Shown: one piece after another, positions 1 through 5,164 of the stretch
How positions within the stretch are numbered: position 1 is the first letter of the stretch
Layout of the letters: each line of letters begins with the position of its first letter
Assembly (NCBI GenBank): GCA_964646495.1
Contig: CAZYEO010000147.1
Span: 1-5,164, forward strand
Origin: HGM05232 sp964646495
Lineage (GTDB): Bacteria; Bacteroidota; Bacteroidia; Bacteroidales; Muribaculaceae
Direction of reading: 5' to 3'
Length of the DNA: 5,164 nucleotides
Program-made: the position numbers and the translations under genes
Notes under the pieces: generated by a model
What the model was told of the DNA's origin: nothing
Seen by the model: only the letters and a program-made list of their open reading frames with translations
Database searches by the model: none

Positions 1-57
1 CGATGCAACCGTTCCTAATACCAATAATGCCATTATAATACAGTAAATTTTTCTCAT
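1..57 (-). CDS. Exported protein of unknown function, N-terminus only (runs off the left edge)
   Basis: Nineteen codons are present before the window ends, reading MRKIYCIIMALLVLGTVAS. A basic Arg-Lys pair is followed by a hydrophobic core (about residues 6-17) and small residues, which is the pattern of a Sec signal peptide. The mature protein should therefore lie in the envelope. Whether the signal is cleaved by signal peptidase I or II cannot be told, because no cleavage site or lipobox is inside the window; Cys6 sits too early to be a lipobox cysteine. The ATG overlaps the lolD stop codon in an ATGA arrangement, so translation is probably coupled to lolD. That context suggests an envelope role, and a Lol-pathway partner such as a LolA-like carrier is one possibility, but nothing visible in the sequence identifies it. 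Confidence 0.75.
   Translation of the reverse strand, partial: MRKIYCIIMALLVLGTVAS
54..57 (-). other. 4-bp ATGA stop/start overlap between lolD and the exported-protein gene
   Basis: On the minus strand the bases read ATGA: the TGA stop of lolD shares two bases with the ATG of the next gene. This layout usually means translational coupling by terminating ribosomes. It also supports both the lolD stop and the choice of the downstream start. Confidence 0.85.
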
Positions 58-731
58 ATCAAAATCTCCCTCTTTATATCATCAACTATTACTCCATCTC
101 TCATGTGTAGCACCCTATCGGTATCGGCTGCAAGCGATTCATCATGAGTAACTATCACGAATGTCTGATTAAATTCACGTCTTAAATCGAAAAAAAGTTT
201 ATGAAGTTCTTGCTTGTTATGGGTATCAAGGCTTCCCGACGGTTCATCTGCAAGCACCACCGACGGAGAGTTTACCAATGCACGAGCTACGGCAATACGC
301 TGTTTCTCTCCTCCTGATAGTTGAGCCGGCTTATGTGTGAGTCGGTCCGACAACCCCATATATTCTATTAATTCTTTTGCTCGTTTATATGCATACGATT
401 GTTTCATCCCCCCTATCAATGCAGGAATTGCAACATTTTCGAGTGTGGTAAATTCCGGAAGTAATTGATGAAACTGAAAAACAAATCCAATATTCTTATT
501 GCGAAATTTAGCCATCTCCTTTGAATTAAGTTTCAACGCATTATTTCCATCGTATATCACCTCTCCACTATCTGGATTGTCCAGCGTACCCATTATTTGC
601 AAGAGTGTAGTTTTACCTGCACCACTCGCACCCACTATGGCTACAATCTCACCACGTTCAATGGTAACATTCACGTCATTGAGCACCCTAAGCGTGCCAT
701 AGCTTTTATATATGTTGCGTATCTCTATCAT
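54..731 (-). CDS. lolD: Lipoprotein-releasing system ATP-binding protein LolD
   Basis: This 225-residue ABC ATPase should power LolC/E-type membrane partners that extract lipoproteins from the inner membrane for transfer to the outer membrane. All nucleotide-binding motifs are intact: Walker A GASGAGKT (34-41), Q-loop Gln86, signature LSGGEKQR (138-145), Walker B VVLADEP (158-164), D-loop SGSLD (165-169) and H-loop His196. The stretch FQFHQLLPEFTTLENV after the Q-loop is very close to the E. coli LolD segment and separates it from FtsE and most MacB-type ATPases. Length fits the family (E. coli about 233). No permease gene is in the window. The start is placed at 731 (MIEIRN...) because homologues begin there and it forms an ATGA overlap with the tcdA stop. 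In-frame ATGs at 791 and 779 would add a 20- or 16-residue tail lying over tcdA. Another MacB/LolD-family exporter ATPase is the main alternative. Confidence 0.9.
   Translation of the reverse strand: MIEIRNIYKSYGTLRVLNDVNVTIERGEIVAIVGASGAGKTTLLQIMGTLDNPDSGEVIYDGNNALKLNSKEMAKFRNKNIGFVFQFHQLLPEFTTLENVAIPALIGGMKQSYAYKRAKELIEYMGLSDRLTHKPAQLSGGEKQRIAVARALVNSPSVVLADEPSGSLDTHNKQELHKLFFDLRREFNQTFVIVTHDESLAADTDRVLHMRDGVIVDDIKREILI
728..731 (-). other. 4-bp ATGA stop/start overlap between tcdA and lolD
   Basis: The TGA stop of tcdA (728-730) and the ATG of lolD (729-731) overlap as ATGA on the minus strand, exactly as at the lolD downstream junction. It decides the lolD start and implies cotranscription with coupled translation. 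The bases just before it (CACAAAGAG) are purine-rich but show no clear Shine-Dalgarno core. Confidence 0.85.
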
Positions 732-1453
732 CTCTTTGTGTCTTTGAGTTTTATGATTACCTGAGATGCTAACATACATCCGAACATACATGGCAAATAT
801 GATATTGTGCCATAACTCGATTTCTTGTTCTGCGATTCATCGGTGAGCACCAAAGACTCCCGGCGGGGTGCTTCCGAGCTCCACACCACTTTCAGCCCCC
901 TTTTTATCCCAATTTCTTTCAATTTTACGCGTACAGCTCTGGCAAGTCCATCGTTTATAGTCTCGGATATATCACCATAAGAGATTTTTGTGGGATCTAT
1001 TCTTCCTCCGGCTCCCATAGATGATATTATTTTAATCTTGTTGTAAAGACAATATTTTATAAGTGCCACTTTTGGGGCTATGGTATCGATGGCATCAATC
1101 ACATAATTATAATTATTCCCGTGAAACAGAGATTCCACTTGTTCTGCTGTGAGAAACATAGATAATTTTCTGAGCTTCAATTGAGGATTTATATCCAATA
1201 ACCGCTCTCCCATCACTTCTATCTTATTTCTACCGAGAGTAGAATTTAGAGCAATCAATTGCCGGTTCAGATTTGTTTCGTTCACATCATCCCCATCTAC
1301 GATTGTAATATGTCCCACTCCTGCTCTCACAAGCATCTCGGCGGCATAGGCACCTACACCCCCTACTCCTACTACGAGTACATGCGCATCTGCAAGCGAT
1401 ATAATCCCCTGCTCTCCAATCAATAATTCGGTGCGCTGCTGCCAGTTGTTCAT
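728..1453 (-). CDS. tcdA: tRNA threonylcarbamoyladenosine dehydratase (TcdA/CsdL, ThiF/E1-like fold)
   Basis: This cytosolic 241-residue protein should carry out the ATP-dependent dehydration of t6A at position 37 of ANN-decoding tRNAs, giving the cyclic form ct6A. It has an E1-like nucleotide-binding fold: GVGGVG (29-34), the strand-ending Asp53 in IVDGD, NLNRQ (61-65) with Arg64, Lys77 in GRNK, and YVIDAID (117-123). The run from VIDAID through PKVALIKYC (127-135), GAGGRIDPT (147-155) and TINDGLARAVR (165-175) follows E. coli TcdA closely. MoeB and ThiF carry a paired-CxxC zinc site, which is absent here (only Cys135, 222 and 226), so those assignments are unlikely. E. coli TcdA is about 268 residues; this copy is slightly shorter. 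The start is the first ATG and fits the family N-terminus (NWQQRTELLIGEQG). No Shine-Dalgarno is visible; A-rich sequence precedes the ATG. It is the first gene of the operon with lolD. Confidence 0.92.
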   Translation of the reverse strand: MNNWQQRTELLIGEQGIISLADAHVLVVGVGGVGAYAAEMLVRAGVGHITIVDGDDVNETNLNRQLIALNSTLGRNKIEVMGERLLDINPQLKLRKLSMFLTAEQVESLFHGNNYNYVIDAIDTIAPKVALIKYCLYNKIKIISSMGAGGRIDPTKISYGDISETINDGLARAVRVKLKEIGIKRGLKVVWSSEAPRRESLVLTDESQNKKSSYGTISYLPCMFGCMLASQVIIKLKDTKR

Positions 1454-1621
1454 TTTCGATACTGTAATAAACTATTAAACAACGAAATTACTATTTTTTC
1501 TCTGAAATTCTCGATTTTGATAATATTATATGGGATAATCATTTCAAATATCAATGAAACCCCACATCAATATCCACCCATCATTCTAATTTCTCAACAC
1601 AATTAAAATAATTTAGGATAT
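1454..1621 (-). other. tcdA upstream leader, promoter not clearly identified
   Basis: This A+T-rich stretch lies between the gyrB terminator and tcdA and must hold the promoter of the tcdA-lolD operon. The best -7 candidates on the minus strand are GATATTTG (1545-1552) and TAATTTCG (1483-1490). Each misses the Bacteroides consensus TAnnTTTG at one defined base, and neither has a well-spaced -33 TTTG. The first has a TTG at 1568-1570, but the spacer is only 15 nt. A weak fold, TCATT/AATGA flanked by GGGG and CCC, overlaps the first candidate. No open reading frame of note is visible. Confidence 0.35.
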
Positions 1622-1658
1622 AAAAAACGACTCATTCCTATGGGAATAAGCCGTTTTT
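1622..1658 (-). terminator. Intrinsic terminator of gyrB
   Basis: A 16-bp stem (1623-1638 paired with 1643-1658) closes on a 4-nt loop, starting 28 nt after the gyrB stop. Read as minus-strand RNA, every position pairs, with two G-U wobbles. On the plus strand the same two positions become A-C mismatches, so the hairpin is best formed by gyrB-direction transcription. It ends in a run of six T on the minus strand (1627-1622). The outer five pairs are A-U, so the upstream A-run could also aid some termination from the other side. Confidence 0.88.
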
Positions 1659-1686
1659 ATGGTTGTTTTTGAAGTGGAATTTTTCT

Positions 1687-3624
1687 CTATGCGTCAATAT
1701 TTGCGTAGGTGGCATTCTCTTCTATAAACTCGCGACGAGGAGCTACATCCTCACCCATGAGCATTGAAAATACACGATCTGCCTCTGCTGCATTGTCTAT
1801 TGTAACCTGTTTGAGCATTCTATTAGCAGGATCCATAGTGGTATCCCAAAGTTGTTCGGGATTCATCTCTCCAAGACCCTTATATCGTTGTAGTTTTATT
1901 TGCTTTTCATCTCCGTTGGCATAGTTGTCGATAAATTGACGCACCTGTAAGTCAGTCCAGCAATATTCCTCATTATTCCCTTTAGAACATTTATAGAGCG
2001 GAGGTGTGGCAAGGTATATATATCCGTTTTCCAACACCGGGCGCATTCTGCGGAAGAAGAATGTAAGTAGCAATGTTGCAATATGGCTACCATCCACATC
2101 GGCATCGGTCATGATGATAATCTTGTGATAGCGAAGTTTTGATATATTAAGCTCTTTACTGTCGTCTTCAGTTCCTATCGTAACTCCAAGAGCTCTGAAT
2201 ATATTGGTAATTTCTTGGCTTTCAAACACCTTATGATCCATAGCTTTCTCTACGTTAAGGATTTTACCACGAAGTGGTAGGATAGCTTGGAACACGCGGT
2301 CACGTCCTTGCTTAGCCGATCCACCTGCGGAGTCCCCTTCGACAAGGTATAGCTCACATTCATCTGGCACTCGAGAAGAGCAGTCAGCCAATTTACCGGG
2401 AAGTCCACCACCGCCAAGTGGTGATTTACGCTGCACTTTCATGCGGGCATTATAAGCAGCATGGCGAGCCTGTGCTGCTACAATTACCTTTTCAACGATT
2501 GTTTTTGCCTGCTTAGGATGTTCTTCGAGATAATTGCGTAGAGCTTCGCTCACAGCCGTCTGCACAGCTCCGATTACCTCATTATTTCCGAGTTTAGTTT
2601 TTGTCTGACCCTCAAATTGCGGTTCCATTACTTTCACCGAAATTACTGCAGTAAGACCTTCACGGAAGTCATCGCTTGAAATATCGATTTTCACCTTTTC
2701 GAGCATTTTGGAATCTTCGGCATACTTTTTAAGTGTACCTGTCAATCCGCGACGGAATCCCGTGAGGTGCGTTCCCCCTTCAATGGTGTTGATATTGTTT
2801 ACAAACGAATATATATTCTCGTTATAAGTAGTGTTATAGGTCATTGCAACCTCTACAGGAATACCTTGACGCTCGGTGCTAATATGAATAATATCCTCAA
2901 TAAGGTGCTCCTTGTTTGAGTCGATATATTGCACAAACTCATCGAGTCCGGTTTTAGAGAAAAATACCTCCTTTTTCGGTTCTCCCTCTACACGCCTATC
3001 GGTGAGTGTGAGTGTGATTCCCGAATTAAGAAATGCAAGGTCGCGAAGACGTGTTGCCAATATTTTATAGTCATATACAGTTTCCGAGAAGATTGTTGTA
3101 TCTGGTAGAAAAGTAACCTTTGTACCGGTAAGCTCGGTCTCTCCTACGATTCTCACGGCTTCCTTTGGATGTCCGCATGAATATTCCTGCATATATACCT
3201 TTCCATCTCGATATACTTCTGCACGAAGATATGTAGAAAGGGCGTTTACACATGAAACACCTACTCCGTGTAATCCACCTGACACTTTATATGATCCTTT
3301 ATCAAATTTACCTCCGGCATGAAGAACCGTTAGCACTACTTCAAGTGCCGATTTATTGAGCTTTTCGTGTTTATCAACCGGAATTCCTCGACCATTATCA
3401 ACTACAGTGATTGAATTATCTTCATTTATAGTAACCTCTATATGGCTTGCATATCCTGCTAATGCCTCATCAATCGAGTTATCCACCACTTCATAGACAA
3501 GGTGGTGTAACCCTTTGGAACTTGTGTCTCCAATGTACATAGATGGGCGTTTGCGCACTGCTTCAAGCCCTTCAAGGACTTGAATATTATTGGCTGAATA
3601 CTGTTCTTCGTTTTGTTCTGACAT
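1687..3624 (-). CDS. gyrB: DNA gyrase subunit B
   Basis: This is the ATPase and TOPRIM subunit of the A2B2 type II topoisomerase that introduces negative supercoils. The GHKL domain occupies about residues 1-225, with catalytic Glu45, Asn49 in EVVDNSIDEA, Asp76 in VVDNGRGIP, the ATP lid GGLHGVG (116-122) and Arg139, which aligns with coumarin-contacting Arg136 of E. coli. The transducer domain carries QTKTKLGN (340-347) with the ATP-contacting Lys342. The TOPRIM domain has EGDSAGGSA (429-437), PLRGKILNVEKA (450-461) and the metal-binding TDADVDGSHI (506-515; Asp507, 509, 511). The tail has QRYKGLGEMNPEQLW (579-593) and ends in FIEENATYANIDA. At 645 residues it lacks the long C-terminal insertion of E. 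coli GyrB (about 804), as is usual outside Proteobacteria. ParE is the alternative, but the sequence is GyrB-like throughout. gyrA is not in the window. The start is the first ATG in frame and fits the family N-terminus; no Shine-Dalgarno precedes it. Confidence 0.97.
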   Translation of the reverse strand: MSEQNEEQYSANNIQVLEGLEAVRKRPSMYIGDTSSKGLHHLVYEVVDNSIDEALAGYASHIEVTINEDNSITVVDNGRGIPVDKHEKLNKSALEVVLTVLHAGGKFDKGSYKVSGGLHGVGVSCVNALSTYLRAEVYRDGKVYMQEYSCGHPKEAVRIVGETELTGTKVTFLPDTTIFSETVYDYKILATRLRDLAFLNSGITLTLTDRRVEGEPKKEVFFSKTGLDEFVQYIDSNKEHLIEDIIHISTERQGIPVEVAMTYNTTYNENIYSFVNNINTIEGGTHLTGFRRGLTGTLKKYAEDSKMLEKVKIDISSDDFREGLTAVISVKVMEPQFEGQTKTKLGNNEVIGAVQTAVSEALRNYLEEHPKQAKTIVEKVIVAAQARHAAYNARMKVQRKSPLGGGGLPGKLADCSSRVPDECELYLVEGDSAGGSAKQGRDRVFQAILPLRGKILNVEKAMDHKVFESQEITNIFRALGVTIGTEDDSKELNISKLRYHKIIIMTDADVDGSHIATLLLTFFFRRMRPVLENGYIYLATPPLYKCSKGNNEEYCWTDLQVRQFIDNYANGDEKQIKLQRYKGLGEMNPEQLWDTTMDPANRMLKQVTIDNAAEADRVFSMLMGEDVAPRREFIEENATYANIDA

Positions 3625-3666
3625 AGTGATTTATGATAAATAACATTATGTTGTAATGAATGTACA

Positions 3667-3689
3667 GTTATCATTTTAGCGTTGATAAC
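3667..3689. repeat. Inverted repeat GTTATC-N11-GATAAC at the predicted gyrB transcription start
   Basis: Two perfect 6-bp arms (3667-3672 and 3684-3689) flank an 11-nt spacer. The repeat begins 3 nt downstream of the TAAATTTG box, so it would straddle or closely follow the start of transcription. It could be an operator or a small stem at the 5' end of the mRNA. Short arms in A+T-rich DNA can also arise by chance. Confidence 0.35.
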
Positions 3690-3691
3690 CT

Positions 3692-3744
3692 CAAATTTAT
3701 TACAGCTAACAAAAATACATAAAAAAAGCGATATACCGAAAAAA
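3692..3744 (-). promoter_or_regulatory. Candidate gyrB promoter(s), Bacteroides-type
   Basis: Two exact matches to the Bacteroidota -7 consensus TAnnTTTG lie on the minus strand: TAAATTTG (3692-3699) and TATTTTTG (3710-3717). The second has TTTC, three of four bases of the -33 TTTG, at 3738-3741 with a 20-nt spacer. The first has no good -33 element. They would give 5' leaders of roughly 60 and 80 nt. The motif is A+T-rich, so chance matches are possible, but both sit in the only gap that can drive gyrB. Confidence 0.5.
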
Positions 3745-3823
3745 TATCATCTTCATTTTCCGTTATTTACGGTATTATTTTTCTGCCTCATTATCTCTAA
3801 TTACAAAAATTCATCATACCATC
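3745..3823 (-). other. Spacer between the ompA terminator and gyrB promoter region
   Basis: No convincing gene is visible. The stretch contains a small hairpin, CCGT/ACGG with a 5-nt loop (3760-3772). Its CGG arm, extended as CGGTAT (3770-3775), is also an inverted match to ATACCG (3733-3738), so two alternative folds compete. A 12-codon ATG-to-stop frame on the minus strand covers the same bases but has nothing to support it. Confidence 0.3.
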
Positions 3824-3859
3824 AAAAAGGGCTGCCAACGAAATCTCGCGACAGCCCTT
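3824..3859 (-). terminator. Intrinsic terminator of the ompA-like gene
   Basis: Eight perfect pairs (AAGGGCTG at 3852-3859, minus sense, with CAGCCCTT at 3827-3834) form the base of a hairpin. The interior can extend by about six more pairs with one bulged U, including CGA/TCG around a GATT loop. Five T follow on the minus strand (3828-3824). It begins about 30 nt past the stop codon. There is no comparable T-run on the plus-strand side, so it acts in the minus direction. Confidence 0.88.
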
Positions 3860-3889
3860 CATATACATAATTAAATCCTAATTCTACCT

Positions 3890-5029
3890 TTATTTCGTTT
3901 CATCAAGCGTGCAAATACTTACGCGATTCCAGTCTGGCTCGGTAAACATATCGCCTACACCTTGTCCTTCGGCTTGAATGCGACTTGCTTCAATTTTGTA
4001 TTTATTTACAAGCATATTCTTCACTGCTTCTGCGCGAGCTGTTGCAATCTTAGCATTTACCTCGGCACTTCCTTCTGGTGAAGCATACCCCTTAATGCTT
4101 ACGGTTGATTTCTTATGATTCTTCATATAAGACGCTATGCGCTCAACATTAGGTTGTTGCGAAGCAGAAATAGTAGATCTACCTTGTGCAAAGGTAATTA
4201 CCGATTCAAGTACATTCTTAGAGTTATCGATAGTTTTGGTTTCAACCACTGGTTTTTTATTCTTGCATGCTGTAAGTTCTGCACCTAAAGTGGCAGCAAG
4301 AGCATTAGCTTCTGCAAGTTCAATATTTTTGTTATTCAAACTTGCACGCAAACCATTGATTTTATCATTCAAGCCATCAACTTCTGCTTTATCATATAGA
4401 TGAGCGAGAGTAAAGTGATGCTGTCCATTGCTGTTTTTGAAATGATATGTTAAACCTGCAAGAATTTCAAATCCGGCATAACGAGCATTGAAACGTGAGT
4501 GTCCCACTTGCTTACTATCACCATCCATATTCCAAACAATCGCTGGTTTAACGCTTACTGTCCACGCTTTGCGTTCGCATAAATTGAAATTGAAGTTAAG
4601 GCCCACTTTTGAAGAAAATTTATTTGCCTCAAAGCCTTTACCATAATTATGCAACCAACCCACTCCGGCTACTGCTTCTATTTCAAACAGACGAGGTGTG
4701 CCTTGATAAGTAGCAAAGAGATTCATAAGATTCAATTTTCCAAGTAGGCTCACATTAGATTGATCTACTATAGTAGGCGCTCCAATAGTGTTGAACCCAA
4801 ACATACCTTGAAGGCTTATTCCTAAAATAGGAGTAACTTGTTTTGTCAATTCAATACCGGCAACTCCACGCATATCCTTAATGAATTTTGAATACGTGAG
4901 AGGTGTTATTCCTCCAGCATTAACGCCAATCGACCAGTTATCGGTAAGCTTGCTTCCCTCCAATGTTACCTGTGCTTGAACCGTGGTAATCCCTACAAAA
5001 AATGCAATAAGTAGAATGATTTTTTTCAT
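3890..5029 (-). CDS. OmpA-family outer membrane protein (8-stranded barrel plus C-terminal OmpA domain)
   Basis: This 379-residue protein starts with a Sec signal peptide (hydrophobic core about 4-14) with likely cleavage after VQA at residue 19. Residues about 30-198 contain roughly eight amphipathic stretches (for example 32-40, 68-78, 93-108, 115-126, 139-150, 154-165, 184-197), fitting an OmpA-type barrel. Residues 217-252 show 3-4 hydrophobic spacing (V217, L220, I224, L227, L231, then L238, L248, L252), suggesting a periplasmic coiled coil. A Lys/Pro/Thr linker (256-268) leads to an OmpA-like domain (about 272-377) with GYASPEG (314-320), ATARAEAVKNML (329-340), GQG (355-357) and NRV (368-370). 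The expected role is to link the outer membrane to peptidoglycan. The canonical ligand-binding Asp of GHTDxxG is Ser317 here, while the Arg of the helix (Arg332) is kept. The gene has its own promoter and terminator. The initial ATG has no Shine-Dalgarno. Confidence 0.88.
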   Translation of the reverse strand: MKKIILLIAFFVGITTVQAQVTLEGSKLTDNWSIGVNAGGITPLTYSKFIKDMRGVAGIELTKQVTPILGISLQGMFGFNTIGAPTIVDQSNVSLLGKLNLMNLFATYQGTPRLFEIEAVAGVGWLHNYGKGFEANKFSSKVGLNFNFNLCERKAWTVSVKPAIVWNMDGDSKQVGHSRFNARYAGFEILAGLTYHFKNSNGQHHFTLAHLYDKAEVDGLNDKINGLRASLNNKNIELAEANALAATLGAELTACKNKKPVVETKTIDNSKNVLESVITFAQGRSTISASQQPNVERIASYMKNHKKSTVSIKGYASPEGSAEVNAKIATARAEAVKNMLVNKYKIEASRIQAEGQGVGDMFTEPDWNRVSICTLDETK

Positions 5030-5078
5030 AAGTCAAAGATTATTAAATTTAGCTTCTGACACCATATCAAAAACGATA

Positions 5079-5108
5079 CAAATTTATTGCTTTTTTAATA
5101 TAAAACAA
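5079..5108 (-). promoter_or_regulatory. Promoter of the ompA-like gene, Bacteroides-type
   Basis: On the minus strand, TTG (5106-5108, within CTTG) is followed by a 19-nt spacer and then TAAATTTG (5079-5086). This is an exact TAnnTTTG -7 box with normal spacing to a -33 element. The -7 box ends 49 nt before the ATG, giving a leader of roughly 40 nt. It is the best promoter in the window. Confidence 0.7.
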
Positions 5109-5123
5109 GTAAAAATATGGAAT

Positions 5124-5146
5124 ATCATATTACCAAAATCATATTA
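5124..5146. repeat. Short direct repeat upstream of the ompA-like promoter
   Basis: The 9-mer ATCATATTA occurs at 5124-5132 and again at 5138-5146, 14 bp start to start. It lies just upstream of the -33 element, a position where an activator could bind. Low-complexity A+T-rich sequence makes chance a real alternative. The rest of 5109-5164 shows no gene. Confidence 0.3.
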
Positions 5147-5164
5147 AACTGATAAACAGCGTAT

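Noticed and set aside
499..702. 67-residue plus-strand open frame
   Set aside because: It lies wholly inside lolD on the opposite strand and shows no family motif; it is a shadow of the real gene.
2264..2275. GyrB Arg452 where E. coli has the quinolone-linked Lys447
   Set aside because: PLRGK is a common wild-type form of this motif in other phyla, so it is not evidence of acquired resistance.
3071..3253. 60-residue minus-strand frame inside gyrB
   Set aside because: It overlaps the well-supported gyrB frame and its translation has no recognisable domain.
3459..3674. 71-residue minus-strand frame over the gyrB start
   Set aside because: It is the gyrB 5' region read in another frame; the GHKL domain in the gyrB frame explains the sequence.
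3753..3791. 12-codon minus-strand frame (MRQKNNTVNNGK) upstream of gyrB, as a leader peptide
   Set aside because: It lies upstream of the predicted gyrB promoter boxes, has no ribosome-binding signal, and such short frames are expected by chance.
3682..3870. 62-residue plus-strand frame in the ompA-gyrB gap
   Set aside because: It runs through the ompA terminator and gyrB promoter boxes, is low in complexity and has no recognisable family; more likely chance.
4137..4403. 88-residue plus-strand frame
   Set aside because: It is antisense to the coiled-coil and linker part of the ompA-like gene, whose coding frame is clear.
1..5164. Mobile element, CRISPR array, defence system, tRNA/rRNA or other novel system
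   Set aside because: No transposase, recombinase, array-like repeats, cloverleaf or defence motif was seen on either strand; all sizeable coding frames are known housekeeping families.

Overview
The window looks like a chromosomal housekeeping segment from a Bacteroidota species, most likely order Bacteroidales. The reasons are the A+T-rich DNA, the protein families present, the absence of Shine-Dalgarno sequences before any start codon, and -7 boxes of the Bacteroides type (TAnnTTTG) before two genes. I cannot support a genus. Every gene lies on the minus strand, so transcription runs from the right edge to the left edge.

From right to left, an ompA-family gene (3890-5029) has a good Bacteroides-type promoter (5079-5108) and its own hairpin terminator (3824-3859). 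A 265-bp gap carries that terminator and the likely gyrB promoter. gyrB (1687-3624) follows as a single transcription unit, ending at a long hairpin terminator (1622-1658). After a 233-bp gap come tcdA (728-1453), lolD (54-731) and the first 19 codons of a gene for an exported protein (57 to the left edge). These last three genes are joined by two identical 4-bp ATGA stop/start overlaps, so they form a tightly coupled operon. The lolD start belongs at 731; a longer in-frame start at 791 would run deep into tcdA.

The functions are core ones: an outer-membrane, cell-wall-linked porin-like protein, the ATPase subunit of DNA gyrase, a tRNA t6A37 dehydratase, and the ATPase of the lipoprotein-release (Lol) machinery. 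lolD, the truncated exported protein and the OmpA-like protein all concern the cell envelope. tcdA is a tRNA-modification gene that shares the lolD transcript.

I found no mobile element, CRISPR array, tRNA, rRNA, toxin-antitoxin pair or defence gene. I see no previously undescribed system here. The points worth a second look are modest: the coupled operon and its cut-off third gene, the non-canonical peptidoglycan-binding motif and coiled coil of the OmpA-like protein, strand-biased terminator hairpins, and small inverted or direct repeats at promoters.
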